NCBI RefSeq assembly: GCF_030538595.1
Contig: NZ_JAUNTS010000010.1
Span: 3,467-67,466, forward strand
From: Kocuria sp.
Lineage (GTDB): Bacteria; Actinomycetota; Actinomycetes; Actinomycetales; Micrococcaceae
Length of the DNA: 64,000 nucleotides
Reading direction: 5' to 3'
The position numbers were made by a program, and so were the translations under genes. The notes below the pieces were generated by a model. That model saw only the letters and a program-made list of their open reading frames with translations, was not told where the DNA came from and searched no databases. This document shows, piece after piece, positions 34,343-46,916 of the stretch (within the stretch, counting starts at the first letter, position 1; every line of letters starts with the position of its first letter).

Positions 34343-34902
34343 GGTGTTACTCCCGAAACAGGAAGGGTGAACGGCTCCCGCGATGTTTGGGGCACGCAGC
34401 CGGTGTGTTGATGGCGCGCAGCTACCCGCCCATTCGCTGAGCCGGTCCACCTTTGTGGTGGTCAAGTGGGATGTGCCCGGGAAGCGACCGAGGATCAATG
34501 TACGGGCGCACTGCAGACACAAGACTGGCCAAGTCTAGGCAGGGCTGGTGATCCGGTCAACTGCTGGTGAGCTAGATCGCTTTGCAGTCGCCAGATGTTC
34601 TTTTCATTGCCCACAGCTGTGCACCGGTGCGAAAAAATCTTGTGGATAACCTCAACAGCCCCCTTCCCAACGACGGCGCGGGAGCAAGCGTGTAACTACA
34701 AAAGTGTAGTTCCATTCTGCCTTGATTTTTCACTAGGACCACCCCGCGATGGTGTTCTAGGCTGACGTTCGCGTCCCACCCCCCAACGCGATATCCACCG
34801 CTGTGAATAACTCTGTGGAAAGTCGAGTTCACCCAGGGGTTCGGCGCACCGCCCCCACCCGGAGAGATCCGGTCCGCCTACAGATTCTCGGAGTTCGCCA
34901 CA
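34343..34902. promoter_or_regulatory. rpmH-dnaA intergenic region with DnaA boxes
   Basis: 560 bases without a gene, holding the divergent promoters of rpmH and dnaA. A perfect consensus DnaA box (TTATCCACA on the minus strand) is at 34641-34649. Weaker ones are TGTGAATAA (34803-34811) and CTGTGGAAA just after. TAGGCT at 34758-34763 could be the dnaA -10. A palindrome at 34694-34711 is listed separately. The boxes suggest autoregulation of dnaA and perhaps a second part of a bipartite origin. Confidence 0.7.
34694..34711. promoter_or_regulatory. Palindromic operator-like site upstream of dnaA
   Basis: AACTACA-AAAG-TGTAGTT has perfect seven-base arms around four bases, about 190 bases upstream of the dnaA start. 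The half-site ACTACA/TGTAGT resembles operators of the BlaI/CopY winged-helix group, but no such regulator is in the window. The cognate factor is unknown. Confidence 0.4.
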
Positions 34903-36582
34903 GTGAGTCTTCAGCAAAACCACATGCTCGACGCTCAGTGGGCGCAGTGCATGGAGACTCTGACGGCAGATCCGCAAGTCAGCGCACGCCACCGTGGATT
35001 CTTGGGTTTGGCGCAGCCCCGCGGGCTGATGGGAACCACCTTGTTGGTGGCCGTTCCCAATGAACTCACCCGTGAGGTTTTCCAGTCCACCATTGCAACG
35101 GCCGTGAACCGTGCCGTGACGGCGGTGTTCGGTGCGGAAACTCTCATGGCCGTGGTGGTGGACACCGATTTGGGTAACACCCCCTTGGGTAATGCACCGG
35201 CGGGGAGTGCACCGGCGTCCCAGTCACGGGACACCCCCGCACTGCCTCCGTTGGAAGAACTGGAAGCGGAACGCGGGGCAGCCACCGCCCAGTCCTTGCG
35301 GCCGACCGAGCCGGTCTCCGCCCCGGATGAGCACACCACCACAGCTGCTGATGCCACCGTCACGCCCATTCGGGGAGGCACCGGTGAGTTCCGAGGCGCC
35401 GTTCAGGCGCAGGAGACTGATCCCGCCCAGGAATCAACGGCGCAAATCCACGAGCTCGGCGAGCATGCCGGGCAGGTGGCAGCACCATCACCTGCGGCAG
35501 TGGACCACGGCACCGCACATACCGAATCGGCCGAGTGGAACTCCTCCGCCAGGCTAAACCCCAAGTACATTTTTGAGAGCTTTGTGATCGGGCAGTCCAA
35601 CCGGTTTGCCCACGCCGCGGCCTTCGCCGTGGCCGAGACCCCGGCCAAGGCGTACAACCCCCTGTTCATCTACGGGGATTCCGGATTGGGCAAGACCCAC
35701 CTGCTGCACGCGATCGGGCACTACGGCAAGCGGCTCTACCCGGACATGCGGGTGCGCTACGTGAACTCGGAGGAGTTCACCAATGACTTCATCAACTCCA
35801 TCCGCGATGACGAGGGCTCCTCCTTCAAGGAGATCTACCGCAACGTGGACCTGCTGTTGATCGACGACATCCAGTTCCTGGCCGGCAAGGAGCACACCCA
35901 AGAGGAGTTCTTCCACACCTTCAACTCCCTGCACAATCACGAAAAGCAGATTGTGATCACCTCCGACTTGCCACCCAAGCAGCTCACCGGCTTTGCCGAT
36001 CGGATGCGTTCGCGTTTTGAGTGGGGTCTGATCACGGACGTTCAGCCCCCGGAGTTGGAGACCCGCATTGCCATTCTGCGCAAGAAGGCGGATGCGGACG
36101 GGATGACGGCCTCCCCGGAGGTCCTGGAGTACATTGCCTCCAACATCTCCACCAACATCCGGGAGCTGGAGGGCGCTCTGATCCGCGTCACGGCTTTTGC
36201 CTCCCTGAACAAGCAGGACGTTGATCTTCCCCTGGCGGAGCTGGTGCTCAAAGACCTCATCACGGATGACGACGGCGGAGAGATCACCGCCGCGACCATC
36301 CTGGGGCAGACCGCGGCTTACTTTGACATCTCCCTGGATGAGCTGAAGTCCAAGTCACGCACCCGCACGCTGGTCACCGCACGTCAGATCGCCATGTACC
36401 TGCTGCGCGAACTCACGGACATGTCCCTGCCCAAGATCGGTCAAGAATTGGGTGGACGCGACCACACCACCGTGATGCACGCGGACCGCAAGATTCGCAC
36501 GTTGATGGCTGAGCGTCGGCAGATTTTCAACCAGGTCACCGAACTCACCAACCGGATCAAGCAGCAGCAGCGCTCCGGCTGA
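34903..36582 (+). CDS. dnaA: Chromosomal replication initiator protein DnaA
   Basis: 559 residues. Domain I is about 1-90. A long acidic, low-complexity domain II spans about 91-216. The AAA+ domain follows with Walker A GDSGLGKT (258-265), Walker [11 protein letters not shown], and the Box VI arginine region. The C-terminal DNA-binding domain IV has the signature [25 protein letters not shown]. It opens oriC and loads the helicase. It starts with GTG at 34903. The origin follows the gene, and DnaA boxes precede it. Confidence 0.98.
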   Translation: MSLQQNHMLDAQWAQCMETLTADPQVSARHRGFLGLAQPRGLMGTTLLVAVPNELTREVFQSTIATAVNRAVTAVFGAETLMAVVVDTDLGNTPLGNAPAGSAPASQSRDTPALPPLEELEAERGAATAQSLRPTEPVSAPDEHTTTAADATVTPIRGGTGEFRGAVQAQETDPAQESTAQIHELGEHAGQVAAPSPAAVDHGTAHTESAEWNSSARLNPKYIFESFVIGQSNRFAHAAAFAVAETPAKAYNPLFIYGDSGLGKTHLLHAIGHYGKRLYPDMRVRYVNSEEFTNDFINSIRDDEGSSFKEIYRNVDLLLIDDIQFLAGKEHTQEEFFHTFNSLHNHEKQIVITSDLPPKQLTGFADRMRSRFEWGLITDVQPPELETRIAILRKKADADGMTASPEVLEYIASNISTNIRELEGALIRVTAFASLNKQDVDLPLAELVLKDLITDDDGGEITAATILGQTAAYFDISLDELKSKSRTRTLVTARQIAMYLLRELTDMSLPKIGQELGGRDHTTVMHADRKIRTLMAERRQIFNQVTELTNRIKQQQRSG

Positions 36583-37160
36583 GCCACTGTGGCAGTCATC
36601 TGAGATCAAGCCCTGTACTTGGGTAAGGCCCCCGGAAGTGGTTCCACGTGTTCCACTCCGGGGCTTTTCCACAGGCAGATCACCGGATTCACCTGCTGGG
36701 AAAGTTTTGTAATCACAAGAACTGGCACCGTTGTGGACGTGCTGTGCACAGTTCGATATCACCACCTGTGGACAACTTTGTGGAGAAGTGGCTGATCCTG
36801 GTGGACAAGCCGCGGCTACAGGTGGATCAGATGTGGATGTCACCGGAATGACAAGGATGTTCTTCCACGGACAGCTACCGAATCGGTGGATGCAGAACCA
36901 CAAGAAACCCACAGGCAGATGCTTGGAATCACGCACTCAGATCCGGTTTTCCACATCTTCCACAGGGGTTATTAACACTCCTACCTACTTTTTCATACGC
37001 CGAACAACGCTTGGCCTTCCACCGGCTGGACCCTGTAATTACACAACTTCAGGTGACTGCCCAGACTGCTGGATGGCCTAGAGCCACTGGCGCCGATAGC
37101 ATGTTGTAGTTGTGCGTGCCGTCATAGGCGCCTTCAATCTGCAAACGAAAGGCAGAACCC
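36583..37160. other. Chromosomal replication origin oriC (dnaA-dnaN gap)
   Basis: The 578-base gap has no gene and carries many DnaA-box-like sequences: TTTTCCACA (36665-36673), TGTGGACAA (36767-36775, complement of the actinobacterial box TTGTCCACA), TGTGGAGAA (36779-36787), GGTGGACAA (36800-36808), TTTTCCACA (36947-36955) and TCTTCCACA (36956-36964). After the last box comes an AT-richer stretch (GTTATTAACACTCC...TACTTTTTCATACG, about 36968-36999), a good candidate unwinding element. Gene strand bias switches here, which supports the call. Confidence 0.93.
36627..36668 (+). terminator. Probable terminator of dnaA
   Basis: An imperfect GC-rich stem-loop (GGCCCCCGGAAGTGG with CCACTCCGGGGC) ends in TTTT, 45 bases past the dnaA stop at the edge of oriC. 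Confidence 0.6.
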
Positions 37161-38285
37161 GTGAAGTTCTCCGTGGAACGCGACGTCCTGGCCGAGGCCG
37201 TCACCTGGACGGCTCGATCCTTGTCACCCCGTCCCCCGGTTCCAGTGCTCTCCGGTCTGCTGCTCAAAGCCGAATCCGGTCAGGTCTCCCTGGCTGGCTT
37301 TGACTACGAAATCTCCTCCAGGGTCTCCATTGACGCCCAGATCGAGGAAGAAGGCACCACCTTGGTCTCCGGCCGGCTCCTGGCTGATATTTGCCGATCC
37401 TTGCCCTCCGCTCGGGTGGATGTGGTGGCAGAAGAAGGCAAATTGACCCTGACCTGCCGTTCCTCTCGGTTCAACTTGGCAGCCATGCCCGTGGAGGAAT
37501 ACCCGGAACTGCCCGGTCTACCGGATGTCTCCGGAGTGGTTGACGGAGCCGAGTTCGCTCAGGCTGTGGCACAGGTCAACATTGCCGCCTCCAAGGACGA
37601 CACCTTGCCGATCCTCACCGGTGTCCGGGTGGAAATCGACGGCGAACGGATGACTCTGCTGGCAACGGATCGTTACCGCCTGGCCATGCGCGAACTCACC
37701 TGGCGGCCAGGTTCCTCCTCCATGCAAACCTCAGCTCTGGTCAAGGCCAAGACCCTCAATGACATTGCCAAGACTCTGGGCCCGGCCGGCGATTTGAACA
37801 TTGCCCTGTCAGACTCCGCCGAATTGGTGGGCTTTGAATCCGGGGGGCGGCGAACGACGTCGTTGTTGATTGACGGCGAATACCCCAAGATCCGGTCCCT
37901 GTTTCCCGAATCCACGCCGATCACGGCCTCTGTGAAGACCTCTGATCTGGTGGAGGCAGTGCGTCGTGTGTCCCTGGTGGCCGAACGCAACACTCCCGTG
38001 CGGCTGGCTTTCACCGAAGGTCAGGTGGCGTTGGACGCCGGTACAGGTGAGGACGCCCAGGCCTCTGAGATCATCGAGGCCAATCTTCAGGGTGAGGACA
38101 TCACGGTGGCCTTCAATCCCACCTACCTCTCCGAAGGTCTGCACGCTTTCGGGTCGGATTACGTGCGGTTCTCCTTCACCGCACCGCCCAAACCCGCCGT
38201 GCTCTCCGCCCAGGAAGAGGCCGAGGGCGATGACCGTGATGACTACCGGTACCTACTGATGCCGGTGCGCCTGCCGAACTCCTGA
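37161..38285 (+). CDS. dnaN: DNA polymerase III sliding clamp (beta subunit)
   Basis: 374 residues, three-domain clamp. It starts MKFSVERDVLAEAVTWTARSLSPRPPVPVLSGLLLKAE from GTG 37161 and ends in YLLMPVRLPNS, the usual C-terminus. It forms a ring dimer that holds the polymerase on DNA. It lies just right of oriC and begins the dnaN-recF-dciA-gyrB-gyrA series. Confidence 0.98.
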   Translation: MKFSVERDVLAEAVTWTARSLSPRPPVPVLSGLLLKAESGQVSLAGFDYEISSRVSIDAQIEEEGTTLVSGRLLADICRSLPSARVDVVAEEGKLTLTCRSSRFNLAAMPVEEYPELPGLPDVSGVVDGAEFAQAVAQVNIAASKDDTLPILTGVRVEIDGERMTLLATDRYRLAMRELTWRPGSSSMQTSALVKAKTLNDIAKTLGPAGDLNIALSDSAELVGFESGGRRTTSLLIDGEYPKIRSLFPESTPITASVKTSDLVEAVRRVSLVAERNTPVRLAFTEGQVALDAGTGEDAQASEIIEANLQGEDITVAFNPTYLSEGLHAFGSDYVRFSFTAPPKPAVLSAQEEAEGDDRDDYRYLLMPVRLPNS

Positions 38286-38348
38286 TGACGCTGCGGGCGG
38301 ATCACCCGTCCACACAGCGCACCGAGTTCAGCATCCCCGGAGGTCACC

Positions 38349-39578
38349 GTGCATCTTGAATCTTTGGCACTGGTGGATTTCCGTACCTATGAATCCCTGA
38401 ACCTCACGTTGACTCCCGGTATCACGGTGTTCTTGGGTTCCAACGGTGTGGGCAAAACCAACATTGTGGAAGCCGTGGATTACACGGCCACACTGAGTTC
38501 CCACAGGGTTTCCAACACCGCACCCATGATTCGGATGGGCGCTGACCGTGCCCTGATCAGGGCAGGTGTACGCAGGGCACAGCACCGCACCACCCTGGAG
38601 TTCGCCTTGGAGGCGGGCAAGCCCAATACGGTGACGATCAACCGGGGTGCGGCCACCCGGGCCAGGGAAGCACTCGGGACAGTTCACACCGTGTTGTTCT
38701 CTCCGGAGGACTTGGCGCTGATCAAAGGTGACCCCTCCCACAGACGCGGGTTCCTGGATGACTTGGCCATTTCCATGCGCCCCTTCTTGGCCGGGGTGCG
38801 CGTGGATTACGAAAAAACTGTCAAACAGCGTAATGCTCTGCTCAAATCCGCTCGGGCCGCAGGGCGTGTGACGGAAGCACACCTGGCCACGTTGGCCGCC
38901 TGGAATGAGCAGCTGGCCGGCACCGGTGCACACCTGCTCTACGCCCGGATTCAACTCATGAAAGCCTTGGAACCTGAAGTGATCAAGGCTTATGGCCAAC
39001 TCACGGATGGTCCCCGGTATCCATCACTGCGTTACCGGTCCTCCGTGCTGCCGGAAGCCGCCGATGGCCGGGTGGAGCAGTTGGAACACCTCGGCGTGGC
39101 TGATCTGAAAAACCTGATCCTGCAGTCCTGTGAACGCCTGCAGGACAAGGAGATTGAACGGGCATCATCACTGGTGGGGCCGCATCGGGATGAACTTGAA
39201 CTGACTTTGGGCGCGCTGCCCGCCCGGGGATACGCCTCCCACGGGGAGATGTGGTCCTACGCCTTGGCGCTGCGCCTGGGCTCCTGGTACGTGCACCTGG
39301 ATGACGACCGGACCGAGGGTTCCTCACCCATTCTGATTTTGGATGACGTCTTTGCAGAACTGGATGCGCGGCGTCGTGATCGGTTGGCGCAGGCCGTGGC
39401 CGGGGCTGAGCAGGTATTGGTCACGGCTGCAGTGGACGCGGATGTTCCCCGAACTCTGCTGGCGGAGCAGGCCACGATCACCGTGATTCGGGTCAGTCCG
39501 GGTCACGCTGCACCGGTGGATGCCGCATCACCCGGTCCCGTGACCGCCGCACGGAGTACAGATGGTGAGCAGCCGTGA
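38349..39578 (+). CDS. recF: DNA replication and repair protein RecF
   Basis: 409 residues, an SMC-like ATPase. MHLESLALVDFRTYESLNLTLTPGITVFLGSNGVGKTNIVEAV contains Walker A. The signature and Walker B regions are near LVGPHRDELEL and PILILDDVFAELDARRRDRL. It helps load RecA at gaps. It starts with GTG. The C-terminal about 30 residues are variable. It overlaps dciA by four bases (GTGA). Confidence 0.97.
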   Translation: MHLESLALVDFRTYESLNLTLTPGITVFLGSNGVGKTNIVEAVDYTATLSSHRVSNTAPMIRMGADRALIRAGVRRAQHRTTLEFALEAGKPNTVTINRGAATRAREALGTVHTVLFSPEDLALIKGDPSHRRGFLDDLAISMRPFLAGVRVDYEKTVKQRNALLKSARAAGRVTEAHLATLAAWNEQLAGTGAHLLYARIQLMKALEPEVIKAYGQLTDGPRYPSLRYRSSVLPEAADGRVEQLEHLGVADLKNLILQSCERLQDKEIERASSLVGPHRDELELTLGALPARGYASHGEMWSYALALRLGSWYVHLDDDRTEGSSPILILDDVFAELDARRRDRLAQAVAGAEQVLVTAAVDADVPRTLLAEQATITVIRVSPGHAAPVDAASPGPVTAARSTDGEQP

Positions 39579-40267
39579 CCACACACGACGACGACGCCTT
39601 CCAACCATCCGATCTGATGCGTGAACTCTGGCCTCAACCTGCGCAATCCTCACTGGATGAGCCTGCTGCGGATGAGGCTCTGAACATTGTGGAGATCAAG
39701 GATGAAGTAGATGCCGCAGCGGCGGCACTGACCCGGGTGCGACATGCGGCAGAGGCCCGCGGGCAGGGGCGTCTTTTCGGAGCTGCCGCCAAGGCGAATC
39801 TGCGTAATTTCGGTTCAGCCATGGATGCGCTCAAAGCCTCACCGGTGCACCAACGGGAGGAAGTAACCGATCCACGGCAACTGGGTGGGTACTCGGGTGC
39901 CAGCACTTCACGCCGCGATCCCCAAGGTGTGGGCTCCGTGATGGACAAGTTGGTGGCCGGCCGCGGGTGGCGAACACCGGTCAACGTGTGGTCTGTCATG
40001 GAGAAATGGCCCAAGATCGTGGGCGACTACGTGGCCCAGAACTGCGTACCGGAAGTGTTTGAGGACACCGTGCTGAAAGTCAGGTGCTCCTCCACCGCAC
40101 AGGCCACCAACCTGCGGATGATGGAATCCCACGTGCTCAAACAAATTGAAGATGAGCTCGGTGTCGGGATTGTCACCCGGCTGGAAATCCACGGGCCAGT
40201 GGCACCGAGCTGGAAACACGGTCTGCGTTCGGTCCGCGGCCGGGGCCCGCGGGACACCTACGGGTAA
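39575..40267 (+). CDS. dciA: DciA-like helicase-loading factor (DUF721)
   Basis: 230 residues. A variable N-terminal half (about 1-120) precedes the DUF721 domain (WRTPVNVWSVMEKWPKIVGDYVAQNCVPEVFEDTVLKVRCSSTAQATNLRMMESHVLKQIEDELGVGIVTRLEIHGP). DUF721 proteins, named DciA, load the replicative helicase in bacteria that lack DnaC or DnaI, so it should act on the intein-bearing DnaB. GTG start; four-base overlap with recF. Confidence 0.92.
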   Translation: MTTHDDDAFQPSDLMRELWPQPAQSSLDEPAADEALNIVEIKDEVDAAAAALTRVRHAAEARGQGRLFGAAAKANLRNFGSAMDALKASPVHQREEVTDPRQLGGYSGASTSRRDPQGVGSVMDKLVAGRGWRTPVNVWSVMEKWPKIVGDYVAQNCVPEVFEDTVLKVRCSSTAQATNLRMMESHVLKQIEDELGVGIVTRLEIHGPVAPSWKHGLRSVRGRGPRDTYG

Positions 40268-42761
<2,494 letters not shown>

Positions 42762-42861
42762 TCCTCCATGCCTAGAGCGGCATATCTACTAGTGATAGTC
42801 GCCTTGATGGATACAGAACCGGAAACGCACAAGAGTTGAGACAAGGACGGACCAGGCACCA

Positions 42862-45543
42862 ATGAGTGATGAAACTCAGGGAACGCCCCAGGAACCCAAC
42901 GGCGCTGATGTCAGTGCGGAGGTGGAGGCCACCACTGTGGAGGGTTCCACCATCACGGAACGCGTGGAGCAGGTTGATCTGCAGACGGAAATGCAGCGCT
43001 CCTACCTGGACTACGCCATGGCGGTCATTGTGGGACGCGCGCTGCCGGATGTGCGCGACGGCTTGAAGCCCGTGCACCGGCGCGTGATTTACACCATGTA
43101 CGACGGCGGTTTCCGCCCGGACCGGGCCTTCAACAAGTGCGCGCGTGTGGTGGGTGACGTCATGGGTCACTACCACCCGCACGGTGACTCCGCGATCTAC
43201 GATGCGCTGGTCCGTCTGATTCAGCAGTGGGTCATGCGCTACCCGCTGGCGTTGGGCCAGGGCAACTTTGGTTCCCCCGGTAACGACGGCGCGGCCGCCC
43301 CCCGATACACCGAAACCAAGATGGCGCCGTTGGCCATGGAGATGGTCCGGGACATCCACGAGGAAACCGTGGACTTCCAGGACAACTACGACGGCAAGAA
43401 TCAGGAGCCGGTGGTTCTTCCCGCGCGGTTCCCCAACTTGTTGGCCAACGGTTCCTCCGGAATCGCCGTCGGAATGGCCACGAACATCCCCCCGCACAAC
43501 CTGCGGGAACTGGCCGACGGTGTGCAGTGGGCGCTGCAGAACCCGGAAGCCTCCCGTGAGGAACTGCTGGAGGCGCTGCTCAAACGGGTCAAGGGACCGG
43601 ACTTCCCCACGGGTGCCCAGATTCTGGGTCACCGTGGCATTGAGGATGCCTACCGGACCGGGCGCGGCTCCATCAAAATGCGGGCCGTGGTCAGCGTGGA
43701 GGAAATCCAGGGCCGTACCTGCCTGGTGGTCACCGAGCTGCCGTACATGGTCAACCCGGACAACCTGGCCGTGAAAATTGCGGATCTGGTCAAGGACGGC
43801 AAGATCCCCGGTATTGCGGACATGCGGGATGAAACTTCCGGGCGTACCGGCCAGCGTTTGGTGATTGTGCTCAAACGGGATGCCATTCCCAAGGTGGTGC
43901 TCAACAACCTCTACAAGCACACGCCGCTGCAGGAGAACTTCTCCGCCAACATGTTGGCTCTGGTGGACGGTGTGCCGCGCACCCTGTCCCTGGATGCCTT
44001 CATCCGGCACTGGGTCAAGCACCAGATTGAAGTCATTGTGCGCCGCACCCAGTACCGCTTGCGTCAGGCTCAGGAGGAAGCACACATCCTGCGCGGGCTG
44101 CTCAAGGCCCTGGATGCGTTGGATGAAGTCATTGCGTTGATTCGCCGGTCGCCCACACCGGATGAGGCTCGCACCGGCCTGATGCAGCTGCTGGACATTG
44201 ACGAGGAACAGGCGCAGGCCATCCTCAACATGCAGCTGCGCCGCCTGGCCGCCTTGGAGCGCCAGAAGATCCAGGACCGCTTTGCGGAACTGGAAGAGAT
44301 GATTCGTAATTACCAAGCCATCCTGGCTTCTGAGCAGCGCCAGCGGGAGATCATCTCCGAGGAACTGCAGGAGATCGTCCACCGCTACGGGGATGACCGC
44401 CGTACCGAAATCCTGATGGGTTACGACGGCGACATGTCCGTGGAGGACCTGATCCCGGAAGAAGACGTGGTGGTCACCATCACCCGCGGTGGGTACGTCA
44501 AGCGCACCCGCTCGGATGAGTACCGGGCCCAGCGCCGCGGTGGCAAGGGCGTTCGTGGCGCCACGCTGCGTGGGGATGACGTGGTGGAGCACTTCTTCAC
44601 CACCACCACCCACCGCTGGATCCTGTTCTTCACCAACTTTGGCCGGGTCTACCGCACCAAGGCCTACGAGCTGCAGGAAGCCGGGCGTGATGCCAAGGGT
44701 CAGCACGTGGCCAACATCATGGCTTTCCAGCCTGATGAGCACATTGCCCAGGTCATGGAGTTGGAGAGCTACCAGGATGCCCCGTACTTGGTGCTGGCCA
44801 CCCGCCGCGGCTTGGTCAAGAAAACGCGCTTGGAGGATTACGACACCAACCGGGCAGCCGGCGTCATTGCCATCAACCTGCGCGAAGGTGACGAACTGGT
44901 CTCCGCCAAGCTGGTTTCCACCGATGACGACATGTTGCTGGTCTCCCGTAACGGCCAGTCCTTGCGCTTCAACGCCACGGATGAGGCCCTGCGCCCCATG
45001 GGCCGTGCCACCTCCGGCGTCACCGGCATGAAATTCCGGGCCGACGACGAACTGTTGGCCGCTCAGGTGGTCCGCGACGGTACGGAGAGTTTTGTGTTCG
45101 TGGTGACCGAAGGCGGATACGCCAAGCGCACCATCGTGGACCAGTATCGCGTGCAGGGCCGCGGCGGCTTGGGCATCAAGGTGGCCAAGCTCGACGACGA
45201 CCGTGGCAAGCTGGCTGGTGCGCTCATTGTGGGCGAACAGGATGAAGTCATGGTGGTGATGTCCTCCGGCAAGGTGGTGCGATCCGCCGTCGCCGAAGTT
45301 CCCGCCAAGGGCCGTGACACCATGGGCGTCATTTTTGCCAAACCGGCTGCCGGCGACTCCATTGTTGGCGTGGCGTGGAATGCTGATCGACACATTGAAG
45401 AAGAAGTCGTGGAAAACGCAGTTGACGGTTCGGAAAATACGGATGCAGCTGCAACAGCGCCTGAAGTTGATACGCCTGTGGCATCATCAGCTGATCTGAA
45501 TGACGTAACGTTGGATGAAGAAAACAACGGAGGTGACGCATGA
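42862..45543 (+). CDS. gyrA: DNA gyrase subunit A
   Basis: 893 residues. The catalytic Tyr149 lies in [12 protein letters not shown]. The quinolone-resistance region [17 protein letters not shown] has Ser110 and Asp114 (E. coli 83 and 87), the sensitive state. The C-terminal beta-pinwheel carries the GyrA box RRGGKG near [13 protein letters not shown]. The acidic tail is low-complexity. The 100-base gap from gyrB has no strong promoter, so the two are probably one operon. It overlaps the DUF3566 gene by four bases. Confidence 0.98.
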   Translation: MSDETQGTPQEPNGADVSAEVEATTVEGSTITERVEQVDLQTEMQRSYLDYAMAVIVGRALPDVRDGLKPVHRRVIYTMYDGGFRPDRAFNKCARVVGDVMGHYHPHGDSAIYDALVRLIQQWVMRYPLALGQGNFGSPGNDGAAAPRYTETKMAPLAMEMVRDIHEETVDFQDNYDGKNQEPVVLPARFPNLLANGSSGIAVGMATNIPPHNLRELADGVQWALQNPEASREELLEALLKRVKGPDFPTGAQILGHRGIEDAYRTGRGSIKMRAVVSVEEIQGRTCLVVTELPYMVNPDNLAVKIADLVKDGKIPGIADMRDETSGRTGQRLVIVLKRDAIPKVVLNNLYKHTPLQENFSANMLALVDGVPRTLSLDAFIRHWVKHQIEVIVRRTQYRLRQAQEEAHILRGLLKALDALDEVIALIRRSPTPDEARTGLMQLLDIDEEQAQAILNMQLRRLAALERQKIQDRFAELEEMIRNYQAILASEQRQREIISEELQEIVHRYGDDRRTEILMGYDGDMSVEDLIPEEDVVVTITRGGYVKRTRSDEYRAQRRGGKGVRGATLRGDDVVEHFFTTTTHRWILFFTNFGRVYRTKAYELQEAGRDAKGQHVANIMAFQPDEHIAQVMELESYQDAPYLVLATRRGLVKKTRLEDYDTNRAAGVIAINLREGDELVSAKLVSTDDDMLLVSRNGQSLRFNATDEALRPMGRATSGVTGMKFRADDELLAAQVVRDGTESFVFVVTEGGYAKRTIVDQYRVQGRGGLGIKVAKLDDDRGKLAGALIVGEQDEVMVVMSSGKVVRSAVAEVPAKGRDTMGVIFAKPAAGDSIVGVAWNADRHIEEEVVENAVDGSENTDAAATAPEVDTPVASSADLNDVTLDEENNGGDA

Positions 45544-46121
45544 GCCCGGAGGCACGTTCGAGCACGAGCGGTCGAACAACATCCCAGTCAGCTGCGGGCG
45601 CCAAGGGTCAGAAGAGCCCTGGCGGTTCCACCTCCGCCGCTGGTTCCAAGGGCTCAGGCTCCCAGGGCAGCAAGAGCCCCGCCAAGAGCCAGGACAAGTC
45701 CAACAAATCGGCACAGCGGCCCTCCACCAAGGGCCTGGTGCGCCCGGCGCCGCGTGCCAAGGTGCGTCGCGCTCGCCTGGTGGTCTCCAAGGTTGACCCG
45801 TGGTCAGTGCTGAAGCTGTCCTTCCTGTTCTCCGTGGCTCTGGGCATCATCACTCTGGTGGCGGCCGTCCTGCTGTGGATCCTCATGGACATCACGGGCC
45901 TGTTCAACGGCATCAATGAACTGATGAGCATGCTGGCCGGCCCGGAGGGCTCCCCGGACATCCGGGAAGTGATCTCCCTGGGTGAGGTGGCCATGATTGC
46001 CACCGTGTTCTCGGTGATCAACGTGATCCTGTTGACTGCGCTGTCCGTGCTGGCCGCAGTGCTCTACAACCTGGCGGCCGGCCTGATTGGCGGAGTTGGT
46101 CTGACCTTGACCGACGACTGA
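45540..46121 (+). CDS. DUF3566 membrane protein
   Basis: 193 residues. A Ser/Gly/Lys-rich disordered N-terminus (about 1-75) precedes the DUF3566 core, [54 protein letters not shown], and a second span ([41 protein letters not shown]). It has two membrane spans with both ends likely inside. Actinobacteria carry it right after gyrA. Its function is not established, and a role near the divisome or nucleoid has been suggested only by context. Confidence 0.9.
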   Translation: MSPEARSSTSGRTTSQSAAGAKGQKSPGGSTSAAGSKGSGSQGSKSPAKSQDKSNKSAQRPSTKGLVRPAPRAKVRRARLVVSKVDPWSVLKLSFLFSVALGIITLVAAVLLWILMDITGLFNGINELMSMLAGPEGSPDIREVISLGEVAMIATVFSVINVILLTALSVLAAVLYNLAAGLIGGVGLTLTDD

Positions 46122-46225
46122 TCTGCAGGTGTGACGGTGCCCGCCAGTTGTAATGCCGGTTTGTAGAGCTGGCGCGGCATCGTGTAAGGTCTTCTCTCGG
46201 TCCCAGCCCCAGGGTGAAGACCCAC

Positions 46226-46299
46226 GGGCGTATAGCTCAGACGGTTAGAGCGCTTCGCTGATAACGAAGAGGTCCCAGGTTCAATTCCTGGTACGCCCA
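46226..46299 (+). tRNA. tRNA-Ile (GAT)
   Basis: A 74-base cloverleaf: acceptor GGGCGTA/TACGCCC, anticodon loop CTGATAA with GAT, and T-loop GGTTCAATTCC. The CCA end is not encoded, so the cca product must add it. Confidence 0.97.
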
Positions 46300-46333
46300 C
46301 GGTATTCGCTGTCCACAGCAAGGATTTGGTGAC

Positions 46334-46465
46334 GTGAAGAAGGTTCTTCTCACCGCAGCAATCATTGTTTCGGGCGCGATTGCAGCCGGATTCGCCAACC
46401 AGCGGATTCAGGCACAGGAAGCTGATCGCCAAGCATGGCGTGAGGCAACCGACCCGGTTGAGTAG
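46334..46465 (+). CDS. DLW-39 family small protein
   Basis: A 43-residue peptide starting MKKVLLTAAIIVSGAI from GTG 46334, with one hydrophobic segment (about 4-20) and a charged tail ending DRQAWREATDPVE. The tail matches the actinobacterial DLW-39 family (usually DLWAEATDPV), although here DLW reads QAW. It probably spans the membrane once. AAGGA lies upstream of the GTG. The place between tRNA-Ile and tRNA-Ala after gyrA is usual for the family. Confidence 0.85.
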   Translation: MKKVLLTAAIIVSGAIAAGFANQRIQAQEADRQAWREATDPVE

Positions 46466-46501
46466 ACTACTCAACACCTTGCCGGTCTTGATCGGCAGCA
46501 C

Positions 46502-46574
46502 GGGGGCATGGCGCAATTGGTAGCGCATCTGCTTTGCAAGCAGAGGGTTAGGGGTTCGAGTCCCCTTGCCTCCA
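46502..46574 (+). tRNA. tRNA-Ala (TGC)
   Basis: A 73-base cloverleaf: acceptor GGGGGCA/TGCCTCC with one G-U pair, anticodon loop TTTGCAA with TGC, and T-arm GGGGTTCGAGTCCCC. CCA is not encoded. Confidence 0.97.
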
Positions 46575-46590
46575 CAACTGAATGAAACGC

Positions 46591-46620
46591 AAGGCCCCGG
46601 AGTTCACGCTCCGGGGCCTT
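46591..46620 (+). terminator. Terminator after tRNA-Ala
   Basis: A perfect 12-base stem AAGGCCCCGGAG/CTCCGGGGCCTT with a six-base loop lies 16 bases past the tRNA. A diverged copy of it (GTTCACACTCCGGGGCC, near 48194-48210) appears after the ATPase gene. Confidence 0.85.
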
Positions 46621-46645
46621 CTGCATGCGCACGTGGCCCGTGATC

Positions 46646-46743
46646 ACCGCCGTCGTCGTAAGTCGCCACCCGTCCGTGAGATCACCGGTTGTTGTTGAGA
46701 ACACCGGCTATAGGCGGTGCTCTCAACAACAACCGGTGATCTC
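46646..46743. repeat. Direct repeat, left copy, with internal palindrome
   Basis: A 98-base unit beginning ACCGCCGTCGTCGTAA is repeated at 48211-48308 with eight differences by eye. Its right part is an inverted repeat of 29-base arms with one mismatch (46678-46706 and 46715-46743; outer end GAGATCACCGG, then GTTGTTGTTGAGA). It starts 26 bases after the tRNA-Ala terminator. The two copies flank one ATPase gene. Confidence 0.93.
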
Positions 46744-46916
46744 GGGTCAGCAGACAAAATGTGTGAGCATCCCGCGTGTCACTGGTGGTGCCGTCCTGCC
46801 GCTAGCACCGACCTGCAGCTCAAGATCCCATCCACACGTTCTGGCCTATAAGCCGGCGGTCGTCCTCCTTATGACAAACCTTCGACTTCAAGCATGACGA
46901 ATTATAGATTTGAGTC

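Noticed and set aside
42772..45393. An 873-codon open frame opposite gyrA
   Set aside because: It is the antisense shadow of a certain gene in high-GC DNA. Its composition is unlike a real protein and no ribosome site precedes it.
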